NCBI GenBank assembly: GCA_025617745.1 | Contig: CM046870.1 | Coordinates: 28,973,927 to 29,037,926, forward strand | Origin: Heliocidaris erythrogramma | Lineage: Eukaryota; Echinodermata; Echinoidea; Camarodonta; Echinometridae | Direction of reading: 5' to 3' | DNA: 64,000 nucleotides | Shown: positions 39,401-52,200 of the stretch, one piece after another | Layout of the letters: each line of letters begins with the position of its first letter | How positions within the stretch are numbered: the first letter of the stretch is position 1 | Position numbers and translations under genes: made by a program | The notes under the pieces: model-generated | What the model was told of the DNA's origin: nothing | The model's database searches: none | The model's input: the letters and a program-made list of their open reading frames with translations, nothing else

Positions 39401-42400
39401 ATCTGTTTCTCTCATTTTTTTGTTTTTTTAAGAAATAAACTAAATTCCAGGGTGGACTTCCCCTATAACCATAAGACAAAATAAAGATCAGAGCAAAGTG
39501 AACGTCACGAAGCAAATGTTGGAGCAGTGCAACCTTACCTGGTAAGCCAGCTGGTCCCTGCACCCCAGGGTAGCCAGGGTTCCCTTGCTGACCCGGTAGC
39601 CCCCTCTCACAGCACTCTCTGCATGGCCCCCTCTCATCGTGTCCAGGAGGGGGGCGTTTCGTAGGACCTAGACCCTCCCCGTGGGTTAGTCCAAACAGCA
39701 CCAGACCCAGAGAGAGTAGAAAAGACTGGAGGGATAGGCCTCCAAGTTCCATTGTAGCTGGAAGAAATAGAGAATATAAAATAGGAATTTTTAAATAAGA
39801 CGATGTTATAAGATATAAGATAAAAATTAGAAAATATAAAGTATAAAGTATGAAAATACAAAATATGAAAGCTAAAATCTAAAATGAATGTAACATATAG
39901 TGTTGCTACAAGGTAATAGCTATGCATGTGTGCTTGTGGGTGAGAACATGTAGCTCTATATATGAGCATTATAAGGCTCTGTCACAATTCTTTGTAATAA
40001 TGAATATGAAGAGCATACAGGGGAAATTTTGATAAAGGGATTTTCATTGTCAAATTTGCTTTCATGACCTTTTGATAATTAGAATGAAAGCTTTTAAGCT
40101 ATTTATTTTGAGATTAATGTCCTTCTGGCTCTCACAAGTAGCAGACAATAGTCAGGTTCACACGGAGGGAGCTAAACTTCAAGTTTCACTTGTAGTTTCG
40201 GGCCTGTGTGAACCCCCATCATTGTTTAATAGTGAGCTGTTGTTTTGTTAACTTGAAGTTTCGCTAACTTAAGGGATTCGGTAACTTTGTGGAGGTTTCA
40301 TTTAATAACTTGTTGAATTTTGATATCTGTCTTGTATAATGATGTTCAGATGGATAAACAAATAACCAGGCACAGAAAGGTTTTCAAATATATAATGCTA
40401 TCATTAAGGTATCTATGACTGAATACTCCCATTTATTATATGGCCATACGCTTTAGTCTAACAGTGAGTCTGAAAATGAGTCTGGCATTTCCGGTCACTT
40501 GCATATGTTTACTTTTGTGAAGCACATGATGATTTTGAAGTGCTTTTTTTTTTTCCTGGACTTCCTTTTTATACCATATTACATACACTGATAGCATTGT
40601 AAGGCCAGGCAGCTCAGATTTTATCAAGCCTCTCCACAGTTACCAAATAACTTTAAAGTTTAAAAATTACAAGTCCCATATGAATGTAGCTAATATGATA
40701 TTGTTTCCTCATGTTTTATGTTCTTCCTTATTTGTATATTGAGTCATGAGCATGACAAACAAAACATCCTCTGAGAGATCTGTTGTGAAAGGAATCTAGG
40801 TTGGTAGGAGTAAGCATCATCAATGAAAGTGATTACAAGCTTTATTCTGTTGTTTGTTACGATCAGACTGTCTCGTCCTTGGTAGGTGTTGTCCAATTTC
40901 CACAGTGTTCTTGAACCGGTACTGAACTTCCTCTCTCAATAGAGTGGTTCACTGACTCACCCCATCCGAGGTGTAGCTCCTATTATTTCAATCGTCACCC
41001 CCATCTCATCATTGAATGCCCCTTCCCCCCCCCCCCCCCCCCCTCTTTGCTCAGGGGATGGGGGATAGGCTTAACTTAGCCAGGCCCTGTACTCTTCGTT
41101 TTGGGCTTTGGGGATTTGTGGCTCCTAAAATTTCTATAATTGCAATTGTCAACCTCCTCTTATCATATAAGCTCATGTACAGTTTTGGTAGCAAAAAGGA
41201 AATTGGAAAGAAACATGTTGAATATAGTCTCATGTTGTTTTGCATGTATCAAAAGATGTTTGTACAAGAGAGTTTGGTATTCCATCCATTATTTCCGGTG
41301 AATTTTATCGTAAATATATGGAAGGAACTCTGGATCCCGGCAATATACTGCCCTAGGCTAGGACCGTTCCACCCTGATGGTTCCCTGCACAACCATTTTG
41401 AGACTTCGCACGGATAGCATGTGCGTCACTAGGGTTTGAATGCATGTATGGTGTATAGTGCACGCTGAAATTGTTGGGTGTTTGTATCCCTGACCCAGCA
41501 CCTAAATTATTTTTTGCCTCTCATTTATTTAATATGCCACTTTAGGAGATGAAATCTTCACAGAATCTTTGTATTGACAGTATCTTGCTATTTATCAACA
41601 AAAATCCAACAAATCAACAAAAATCCAACAAATCTGGCGAAAAGTTTTTGAGGGCTTACCAAAAGTAAACATTACCTTTAAATGCCATCCTCTCCTTGCC
41701 CAGGCAGTGGATATGAGGATGGGGGGGGGGGGGGGCAAACTCTTGTCATTCACAATACAGGGTCTAATCCAGACCCCCCCCCCCCCCACCCCTGATTATA
41801 CCCGTTTCTGACATGAAAAAACAAATATTTTGTGCATATATTCCTGCATATATTCCCTGCAAATTATTTGATTTGCAAATAAATGTTATGAAAGCACACC
41901 AACAAATTAATAAATTACCAAGCTCCAAAGCATTTCGCATAGAGTGTAATTCAGACATAAACCGCAGGGGGCAAATTAAAAACCATTTTTTTGTGTAGGC
42001 CTAAAATGATCTGGCAAGTGGGGGAAAAACAGTACCTGCTCACAACAGAGGCTGCTGAGTATACTCATTTTGCTTTGTGTTATGATAACGGAAATGTAAA
42101 GTGTACCATGCATATGTCTCCTTATTTGGCTTCAGCTTTTTTTTTTTATTGGGGGGGGGGGTCGAGGGGGGCAGGGCAAGGGGTTAGCACGTCATCTGTG
42201 AGCAAGCATTTCAGGTCAGCTAGTGATTCGAAGAAAAACACAGTGGAGCACGCACGTACGTTTGATAGTCGTCTGATTCATTTCACTTTGTGAATGGGGA
42301 CCTCTTGCCCTGGCAGATAACAACTGTTTATTAGTATATCAAACTGGATGATCAAAAATAGGAATCTAATAAGCGACAGGGGCGTGCTTGTTGGGGCAGA

Positions 42401-43230
42401 TTTATGACTGATTCCATAAACATTCAAACTTGGTGTTTGTTGCTTTGAATTTTTGGCTGCATGTTTATCAGATGTAAGAGGCAATCAGCAGATGATGATG
42501 ATGTGAAGGGCATGACCTAAATTCCTGAGAAGCCTGACTTGTAACTGAATTTGGGCCAATTTTGGCTTTTTGAGATAAAAAATATATTCTGTCTCCAGCC
42601 TGGATTCCTTCCTCCATGCTAATGCCATTGCTGGTCTTTACTCAAACATTTACTTATAAATGTCATTCCATTTCTTGTTTTGTCTCGTTTTCTGTCTCTC
42701 CTTTTCTCTTCCTCTCTGTCTCTCTCCTTTCTTTGTCATTTATGTCTGTCTCAGGGAACCCCCTTCTCATTTTGAAAGAAATGCAGACAAGAAAGTAGAA
42801 TTCAATTCTACTCGGACTGATACATCCCCCTCCCGCCCCCTCCTCAGATTGCAATTCCTTAATACCCATGTGCATCTCAAGATAACTTGACTGAATTAGT
42901 TATGCCAAGGTTAATCCAGCACTGGTTTTCTAACATTTTCAATTTTAGTAAAAAACATGTGTCATGTTTTTTGTGAAAGCTGGAAAGTACATATTAATCA
43001 AATCAAAATATTTTGCCTCCAAATTAAAAACACCCCTCAAACAGAAAAAAATAATGATCACCTATCTACAAGTTTCTCTACATTTTTTCTTGCCTGTTCG
43101 CCCCCCCCCCAAAAAAAAAAAAAGAAAAAAGAAAAAAAAAAGAAATGTGACAGAACTTTTCTCTTCCTATTCATCTTTTTCTTCTTCCTCCTCATCTTCC
43201 TCCTCTTCTTCTTCTCCTTCTTCTTCTTTT

Positions 43231-43261
<31 letters not shown>

Positions 43262-46200
43262 TTTCTTCTTCTTCTTCTTCTTCTTCTTCTTGCTCATCTT
43301 CCTCGTCTTCTTCTCCTTCTTCTTCTTCCTCTTCTTTTTCTTCTTCTTCTTCTTCCTCATCTTCTTCTTCTTCTTCTTCCTCTTCTTTTTCTTCTTCTTC
43401 GTCTTCTTCTTCTTCCTCTTCTTTGTCTTCTTCTTCTTCTTCTTCTTCTTGCTCATCTTCCTCGTCTTCTTCTCCTTCTTCTTCTTCCTCTTCTTTTTCT
43501 TCTTCTTCTTCTTCTTCTTCTTCTTCTTCTTCTTCTTCCTCTTCCTCTTCCTCCCCCCTCTCTCTCTCTCTCTCTGTGGTTTTCCTACCGAATGAAGTGC
43601 TTTCACCCTCAGATTTTTTTTCAAGATCATATTGGGATCCCATTTTCGAGATGATAATATTCTTCCAATGCGCAAATCTTCTAATAAAGTGTCAATTTTA
43701 AGAACCTTAAAGATGTCTTTACTCTGTGAGAAAAGCAAAGAAAAGAAAGAAAGATATCTTTGTCTGCCTTCATATGGCAATCAAATCATGATTCTGAGGT
43801 ACTTTGCAACAAAGAAAGCAAAGTTGATCTGATCAGAGGCGGGTAAATGTACTAGGTTCCTCTCTATTAGCTTAACTCTTCCAGTGCCGATGGCACGTAT
43901 GTATGCCATATAGACTGACTTGTCGTTTTCATTCACCAATAGCTTGACCATAGGAAAGATAAATGGTGGTCAATGTATATCAAATTTTTGAGCATAAATC
44001 AAGCATTCTAAACATATGATTATAATTATATGCTACCATAACAAAATTTTCGGAGAAAATTGCAATTTAAAAAAAAGATATTACCTTATTTTAACATTAA
44101 ACAATAGTATACAAATGAGAAATCCAAAAATAATGGACAAAAATGAAACTCAAATATAATTTTCAATAAATTCTTATGCATAACGTTGGGTAAGACAATG
44201 TTTGATATTATAAGAAATGGTCATAAATTTCCTACGAGTTTTGTACACAATATTTTGTGAAATAATAGATGGTGAATGAGGTGCAGACATTTGAAAAGTA
44301 AGCATTGATCACGTTTTGGTAAAATTTAAACGGGAGCTAAACCCCTTGGCAGTGTAAGAGTTAAAGAGAAAGTTGAGTTCTGGGAAAGGTGAAAAAATAA
44401 TTTGTTTTCTGTGTGCAGTGCATGAGCTTTTCCGCGAGAATTTGTCAATTTCTTATCATTTTGATGATTCCAAAACCTCGCAGTATACACCAATTCTAGT
44501 GCAGCCATAATCATTCTTCCCTAATAGACCGCTTCTGTCATGTATACAAATTTATGCACATATATTCTCTGAGCGCCTAGTGACGAGCTATTCTATTAAC
44601 CTGCTTTTTATAAATGAGCCTCAATGCTTGGAATCCAGTTTGCATACATTATTTGTTGCTATGTCCGGCAAGCTTTCAGGTTGTCAAGAACAACCTTTGT
44701 TTAAAAGGTATGTATAAAATTAGCATACATTACCGAAGCGGTCTATTGGTTTGAGAGAGTTTCTTTCACAATATCATCGCATGACCAGAACTCAACTTCA
44801 TCTTTAATCAAGCCTGAGAATGAGATATTAAATCGATCCTTGTGAAAAAAAGTCCCAATTTACGTCAGTTCCCCATCTTCATTATCAAGAGTCAAGCAAT
44901 CCACACTCGCTTTGAGAAATTACCTTCAACGATCGAGTGCGTGTTCACCAGCAATTTCGCCAAGTAATTAGCCAATTTGTTTGAATTTATTTATTTACAA
45001 ATTTTTTTTAAATTTATTTTATTTATTTAATTATTAGGTGGTCTGTCGGTATCGACAGATCACCTATTAATTTTGTCAGAATTTTCTTCTTTATTTTTAT
45101 TATTATTTCTTCTTTTTATTACAAATTCTTGTTCCCAATAAATCTCAAAATCGGCCAGGTCAATATCATCAGGTTTCATGTCATGTATGAGGTCAATCAT
45201 GGACATGGTCATCTAAGCTTTTGGAGGTCATCAGGTCATCGTGACGTCATCAAGACGACATTTTGTAAATTTACAAGATCGATTATATCTTCATAATCGA
45301 TAATCAAAAATCAACTATATTCACATCACATAAACTTCACATGACGGGTCATCAAGTCATGTCCTCACAGGTCATCTAGAGGTCAGGACGTGCGCGTACG
45401 CGCGCGTCAAAATTTAAAAATGCTCAAAATCACGTAGGATCAAGTCTGCACACGTTTCAGGTCATTTTGAGCATTTCAAAAATGTCCGTGCGTAAGCGTC
45501 CGCGCGCGCGCTTTACGCGCGCGCAAGTCGTAAATAACGTTAAAACGCTGTTTTTTTCGATTGATTTCCAATCCTGACACTTTTCTTCATCATTTCCATC
45601 AACTTGGAATCAATTTTGATCAATAATAAGGTCGTACGGGCGCGTCAAAGTTCAAAATCCGTGCGCGCATCTATGGCGAAAATAACGTAAAAACGTGCAA
45701 AAACATGCCTCTACAAAATTAACTCTAGCTCTTTAAATAGTCAACAAACCCCCCAATTTTTTGTCATCATCAGGTAGGGTATGAATCACAGATTTCATTT
45801 CATGTATCATTTGACCCTTATAAACATTATGATGTCATCAAAATGGCGCCAGAAATCAAAATTTCCATTTTTCATGTTTTGACGTCATCACATTTATGCA
45901 AATTTGGCTCTAGATTCGTAATTATTGGTCGTTTTTCGCCCAGATTTTAATATGTTATAGCTGAGACAATTCTCTACAAGATCAGTTACCACCGTTTTCC
46001 ATTTTGATGACGTAATCATATTGAAATTTTCAATTAAAAACGACATGTCAGAATTTCCCCTTTTTGCGTGTTATGTCTATGGGAGATGATTTTTTTTCGA
46101 ATCATGAATCTACATGACATCGTTCTCTGAGCAGTATCTCAGTTATTTTTGGTCTATTTCCTTCCAGATTTTAATATGTTGTAGCTGAGACTATAAGCTT

Positions 46201-49200
46201 TTATTAGTAAGCCCTCCAATTTTTGATCAGATGTCGGGATCATGCCCAATTTTGAACTACCAAATGGGATTTGAGAATCCCGTTTTTCGTTATGTGTTAT
46301 CTCTATGGGAAATATTTTGGTCTATTGGTCAAAGCACTTGCCTCCCATGCAGGTGACCCAGGTTCGATCCCCGGTGGGTCCATAACAATTTTTTTTTTTG
46401 TTGCTTTTTTTTACCTGTCATTTTACCATCCTCTTCGACTATTGTAACATAAAAAATCACAAATCATGTAATAAACTGCCATATTTTCCGTATTATGTCT
46501 ATTAGAAAGTAGTGTACAGTAGTTTGTGTACAACCCTACGGAAATTGTGATTTCCTGTCCTGTATTGGAGCTATATGGTTAATCTCCCAAGTATCCTGTA
46601 TCATCATCATTATTATCATCACCATCATGATCATCATCGCTATTATTATATCATCATCATCATCATTCTATCATTATAATCATCATAATCACCATTATCA
46701 TCATCACCATAAACATTTTACAATGACCGTTACACATTTTGCTACATTCCTGTCCTCACGAAACATCTCCATTCATGGTATTCTTGACATCCTATCTTCA
46801 GTTTACCATTTCCCCATTATTATGATCATCCTGATTACAATCATGATCGTACAAATTGAAAGACAGATCACCTAATTCGTCATGAGGACGAATTAAATTC
46901 TAGTTTATTATTATTATTATTATTTTTCTTTATTTTTTTCTTTTTTTTTTTTTTGGGGGGGGGGGGGGGGGGGGAGGTTGTACATCTGTATGCAATGCAT
47001 AACGTGAACAATAGCCTCACTGGACAATTTCAGAATCGTAAAACATCTCGCTGAGAGCTCCGGTGGGCCAATCAAACTGTTCACTGCTACTCAAAATAAA
47101 TGAATGACTACAGGTAATACAATAAAATGAACTATTCCAAACACCAAATAGCAGGTTATCTCATGAACAAGCCCTAGTTTACCTGGGGGTAATTGCTCAA
47201 GCTATCAAAATCAGTCCAGAATGTATTAGACAGCAACACAATAATGATTTAATTGAAAAAAAGAAGTAGAAATTTTTTACCCCCAAAATGAAATTGTGAT
47301 TAGTTATCTTTTTAATGTTTGATTTTTATTCATTCATTTATCCATTTCTTGCTTAACTCATTTAGAAAGCAGAGACAATTAAATCGATATCAAAACACTT
47401 ACATTAGGGATTTTGTGTGAATGTTTTCTATAAATACAGGTTTCAAGCAATATTTATTTAACAACAGAAAAATTCCAAAAAATGGTGCATTAATACTTTT
47501 AAAGGGATCCCTAGCCATTTTTAAATGTTATTACTACAGTAGCTCTGTATTTGCCATGGTTACTTACATACAAAATGATTAATGTCCACTTATTAGTGTA
47601 GTGTCAGTGAAATTGATACCAATGCATTTTTTTTCCAATGAATGAAATCAGATGATTATTGTCTGAATTTTCTGAGCACAAACTTGTTCCTTCATCAGGA
47701 AGCTTACCATTTACAAAATATACAAAATATAGATGTTGCTTTCGTTAATTACCTGTTATAGTTAAACTGTAAAAAAAGCTATCAAAGAAAATAAATTGTT
47801 GTTGTTATGAAGTAACTTCAACTTACCCTAAATATATGCCAATATGCCAAGAATGATTGAAAGATATATAAACCCAAAGTAGATCCGAACTGAACCACAC
47901 TTCAAGTGAAATTCAAATCCAGGAGTCTCCGCTTGGACCAAGCTTCCATTGGCTGTTATTGCACTGGCCTTTCCTCAGCTTATGAACCCATGACCAGTCT
48001 CATGTGACTGACTGACTGACTGACTGAGCTTAGCTAGTCGGCTTGGAGAAGAGTTCATGGAAGGGTACAGTTTGAGCATGAAGCTACAAACCAAGAGAGG
48101 CAGTCCTCGTTGTTATCGGCGAGAGTTGGATAGAGGGAGGGTGTTTTTTTTGTTTCGATCAGCTGGATAGTCCGTTGAGCTTCTTTTTATAGGTTTGTGG
48201 TGGGCAGCCCTCACATTGATTGAGGCTTGTGCGGTGGGACAGTACAGTCTCACTTTTGAAGGAGAAAGGATTGGGGGGAGGGAGGATTGTGTCATCAGTG
48301 AAAAGGGGGGAGGATGATTTTGAGAGGATATGATGAGAGCACATGAGAGCCCCACAAGTTTAGGCTAGGTGATGAGATAGGAGTCTCACTTTTGAAGGGG
48401 AGGGGTTGAGGGGTTAGGGAAGGAAGGATTATGTCATGAGGGATGGAAAGGGATGGGGGGGGGGGCAGGAGTGTGATTATTAGAGGTTGAGGATGAGAGC
48501 TTACATAGGTGGTGGCTGGAAAATTAGATGAGCTGGCAAAGGATGTAAAAGGAAGAAATATGGACAAGAAGAAAGTGATTTGAATACGGTAAAGAGAAGG
48601 AGAGAGTAAAAGGTAGAATCAAAGAACAAAAAAAGGGGGGATTTAATTTAAGGTTAGGAGGAGAAGGAGAAGTGAAGAAGGGGGCTAGAGAAAGTTAAGG
48701 AACAGTTTAGCTGTACGTTTGATAGAACATAAACTGAAATTGTAGAGGTAATTATAATTGAAATATGTTAAAAAGGAAGGAAAATTCCTTTTTTTTTCCT
48801 CTGGAGTAAAACAAATGAAAGCAACTATGATGAAAGTGGAAAGTAGGAGAGAGAGAGAGGGTTGAGTTTTACTGAATACTTATTTATTTTCTTCAACAGG
48901 GTTTGGTGATTCCAAATATCTGTTCAATTATCTCATTTTAGAATTAGCTTGTCATTGTACTCATGAGAGTAGGGGAACTGTGAGGTTTGATACTTGAGAT
49001 GAAAAGGAAGGAAACAGGAAGAATTTATATCTTCCTGTATATTGCTCTCAAACTTTTAAAGTCCAGGATGTAGACCATTGTAAGCTGGAGCTCAAATTGT
49101 AACCCATACTGATCATACAGTGTACTTTGTTTTCATTAATAAAAAGAACACTATATTTTGTAATCCTATCATTTAATAATGTTATAGACTTAAACAACTG

Positions 49201-52200
49201 TCAAATTTTTACTTTAACTGATTAGGTTCATAATTTTTATGTTTAGCTAACATAAAATCAAGTTGCAACGATTTTACTGATGTTGTAATTAAACGTACAG
49301 TGATTAGCACATACTGTATCTTTGCTTTAGCAAATAGTACATGTATAGTAATGTATTTCAAACACTGAATCTAGAATTTATGCTTTTTATATTGTCACTT
49401 CTGTGTAATGCCATTGGCAATAATACAGTATAGTTCCAAAATGATTTACAAAGTAAGTTTGGAATGGCATAAAGTTGTTTGGAAAAGTTTGATGGTTTAT
49501 TTTACCTGACTGCTATAAAAGTATGCTTGCAAGTAAGCAACCAGCTGATGTTTGGGGAATACTTTTCAAAACTTTCCCCTGAGACCTAAAGAGTTACTGT
49601 ACGTACTTCTTGAATTTCACTGGATGTGTCATATCAATTTTTCTTATTTCTTATAAGTCCATTTGAACTGTCTGAGTAATCAGACTTTTGGAATTCAAGG
49701 AAGCTCTTGATTTGGCTGTATTTAGTTGTCTCGATTATTCACCCGGGAAAACTATAAGGTAAATATTAGGGAAGTATGCGGAGTATGTATATTGTATCAG
49801 AATATAGATATTGTCAGTTCAGTGGTTCACCTTACGTCATGCTGTGTCCCAGTCGAGTCAGCGGGAGAAATTGATCCGTCGCACATGGTATTTATTGAGC
49901 TCGTCTTCTAACGCTGGTTTAGGAGACTCCATAACTTTCACTTTCAATATCTTCAAGATGACTCTCTCTTCCTACCAGCGTAATTGAATTTATGTTCATC
50001 CAACTGATATTGTGGAATTCCTATATAGGCCTAAAGAGTCAAAATATTGGGAAAAGATTCGTCCAGAGGGAGAATATTAGACCATTCAATTTGCGAGTCA
50101 GCTGTCAGGGTGACAATCGCTAATTGACACCGAGCGAAACATGACAAGCAATATTTTTTAGCGTCATGATTTAAAAATTTATTAGAAATCCCCTTGTCTC
50201 AGTGAGCACTTTCATTGCTTTTTGTCGACTCAGAAATAGAACAACTGATGTCTCGTAACAATTGATCAGGAATTGAATGTAATGGCTCTCTTTAAAATTG
50301 TACAATGCCATGTGGGTCACAGGATTATTAGATTTTCGTCACTCCTAGAAAATGAGCATGAATTTTTTTTTTTTCTTCATCAAGTCACCCCCGGCCCAAG
50401 ACCCGCACCTATCAGTGAAAAAAGTACATGAGAATGATAGGAGTTTTAAATTAGCTCTAGAAAGCCCTAAATAACCTTTGGTGAACTGAAAAAAAGAGCT
50501 CTGAACACAATTACAAAGACATACGAGAAATCAAGTCAAGGACAGTATCAATACCGTATTATTGTATATGGAAATCATGTTTGGATTACTTAAGTTAAAA
50601 TGTCATTGTGATGTTTACACATTTAAATAACTGATAGACATGGCTGTTGAAATTACATAGGTTGATTTTTTTTTTAGTTTTTGCGATTGCATGTGTTTCT
50701 GGTAGAAAGCAAAGTTCATGAAAATCAGTGTGAAAAAAATTTGTACTTTTACAACACCAAACCCCCAAAGGAGCTTCTGTAAACAGAGAAGTAGTCTTTA
50801 CACTGGCACCCACCACCGACATTGTTGTGGTGAACCACAGAATGTCCGATTGTGATGATGTCATCCCATTGAAGGAAACTAGGGAGAGACGGCGTAGCCC
50901 TATTCACACCAGGGGAATTATCATATAAGCCCAGAGAAAGGCATGAGATTGGTTTTAAAAGGGGGGTGACATGTCCCTTGTGCCCCCCCCCCCCCGATCC
51001 GCCACTGCATCCAAGTGTCATTTGGCATGAAACGTATATAGATAAATCACTTTTAACTATTAAAGACAGAACCATGGAATAAGCTGTATAACTTGCAAAG
51101 TCCCCCCCCCCCTTCCACCTAGTCTGTAGATATTAACCCTATTTTTTTACACTTTTAAGTGCTTAAAAAGACAATTCCGTGAAGCCTTGTAGAGCCAAAC
51201 TTTGACAGCTCTGGCTGAGTCAAATAAAGGAGTCGGGAGCAGCTACAGTACAGGGCCTATGGCGGTCTTACAGTTCAGACACTCTGTTGTTACCTGTTCC
51301 AAATCATCAGGGTTTCTGCCTGCAAACTACCCTCCACCCACCCTCCCCACTTGCAAGAACCTCTGAAAGCATCACTGTAAACCGCAAACAGGGGGAGACA
51401 GGAACTGATCTTCAAAACAACAAGGAGAGCTGGCCAACTTTCTGGAAGAGATTTATCAACATACGTCATTAATAACCCCTTGAAGAACTTATATGGAGCT
51501 TTGTAACACGTGTGCTAGGAAATCAAAGGGTACTTCTAATGATGCACTGAGTGCAGAGGGAGCATGTGCCCCCAGCTGACAACAATGCACAACACTGCTG
51601 AAATACATGCAAGCGCCCCCCCCCCCCCCAATTGACCTCTTCATTCAGGAAGCCCAGATTAATTTGTATGCTTTTCATGCAATCCCCTTCAGAATTTTGG
51701 ATCCTCCCCCCTGTTATCCATGACCCCAATCACCCCCTCCCCCAACCCCCCAAAAATTTTAAAATACAAAATAACAAAATAACAAAAATTGGGGAAAAAG
51801 TAACAAAAAAATAAAAATTAAAAATTAAATTTAAAAAATTTTAAAATGAAAAAAGTGGAAATGCAAAAAAAAAAAAATTCTTGCATTGATAGCATGAGAA
51901 GTGAGGAATTTTTTTGAAAAACAACTCCTCAAAGAATGCAAATGATATATTACATGCAGTATTGCCACTTCTGCTGCTAACATTTCACTTTCAAAAATTT
52001 CAAACACTGATAAATAAAATCAATCTGAATACCTTTGTGAGCCCTTGCCAAAACTCTTTTATAAAGAATGTGTGAAGACGGATATTTCACAGATAAGCGG
52101 AATAGCTATCTGTCTTTTTCTGATCACCTGACCGCTGTGTTCTATAAATGTATCCACATCAAAGCTTTTTCTGGGTTATCACCCTTTGTGCATGGCACTT

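Larger units (their letters stand above)
35833..39538 (-). other. Intron of the C1q-like gene
   Basis: 3.7 kb with donor GTAAGG at 39538 and acceptor TTTTCAG at 35833. It holds CT-rich repeats (36555-36940), a TTAA-bordered MITE (36939-37336), a 279-bp foldback (37745-38023), a family C element (38183-38577), a 155-bp MITE (38810-38964) and a TIR element ending 70 bp from exon 1. Confidence 0.85.
45034..46903. mobile_element. 1.87-kb Helentron/Helitron-like non-autonomous element (candidate)
   Basis: The left edge has TTAGGTGGTCTGTC and the right side GACAGATCACCTAA, 14-bp subterminal inverted repeats with one mismatch. The left repeat is part of a 30-bp hairpin (45036-45065). A second hairpin AATTCGTC..GACGAATT (46874-46894) is followed a few bases later by CTAG and then T. 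Known: Helitron-type ends combine a 3' hairpin with a CTRR terminus. No Rep/helicase frame is present. The boundaries are inferred. Confidence 0.55.

Noticed and set aside
42957-43780. Open frames of 158-245 codons on both strands in the CTT tract
   Set aside because: Pure Ser, Phe, Glu or Lys runs from a trinucleotide repeat; every frame is open and no domain or gene structure is present.
46319-46382. Functional tRNA-Gly(CCC) gene
   Set aside because: T and anticodon arms are good, but the 5' acceptor strand does not pair with the 3' strand and the D arm is weak, so it is reported only as a tRNA-like module.
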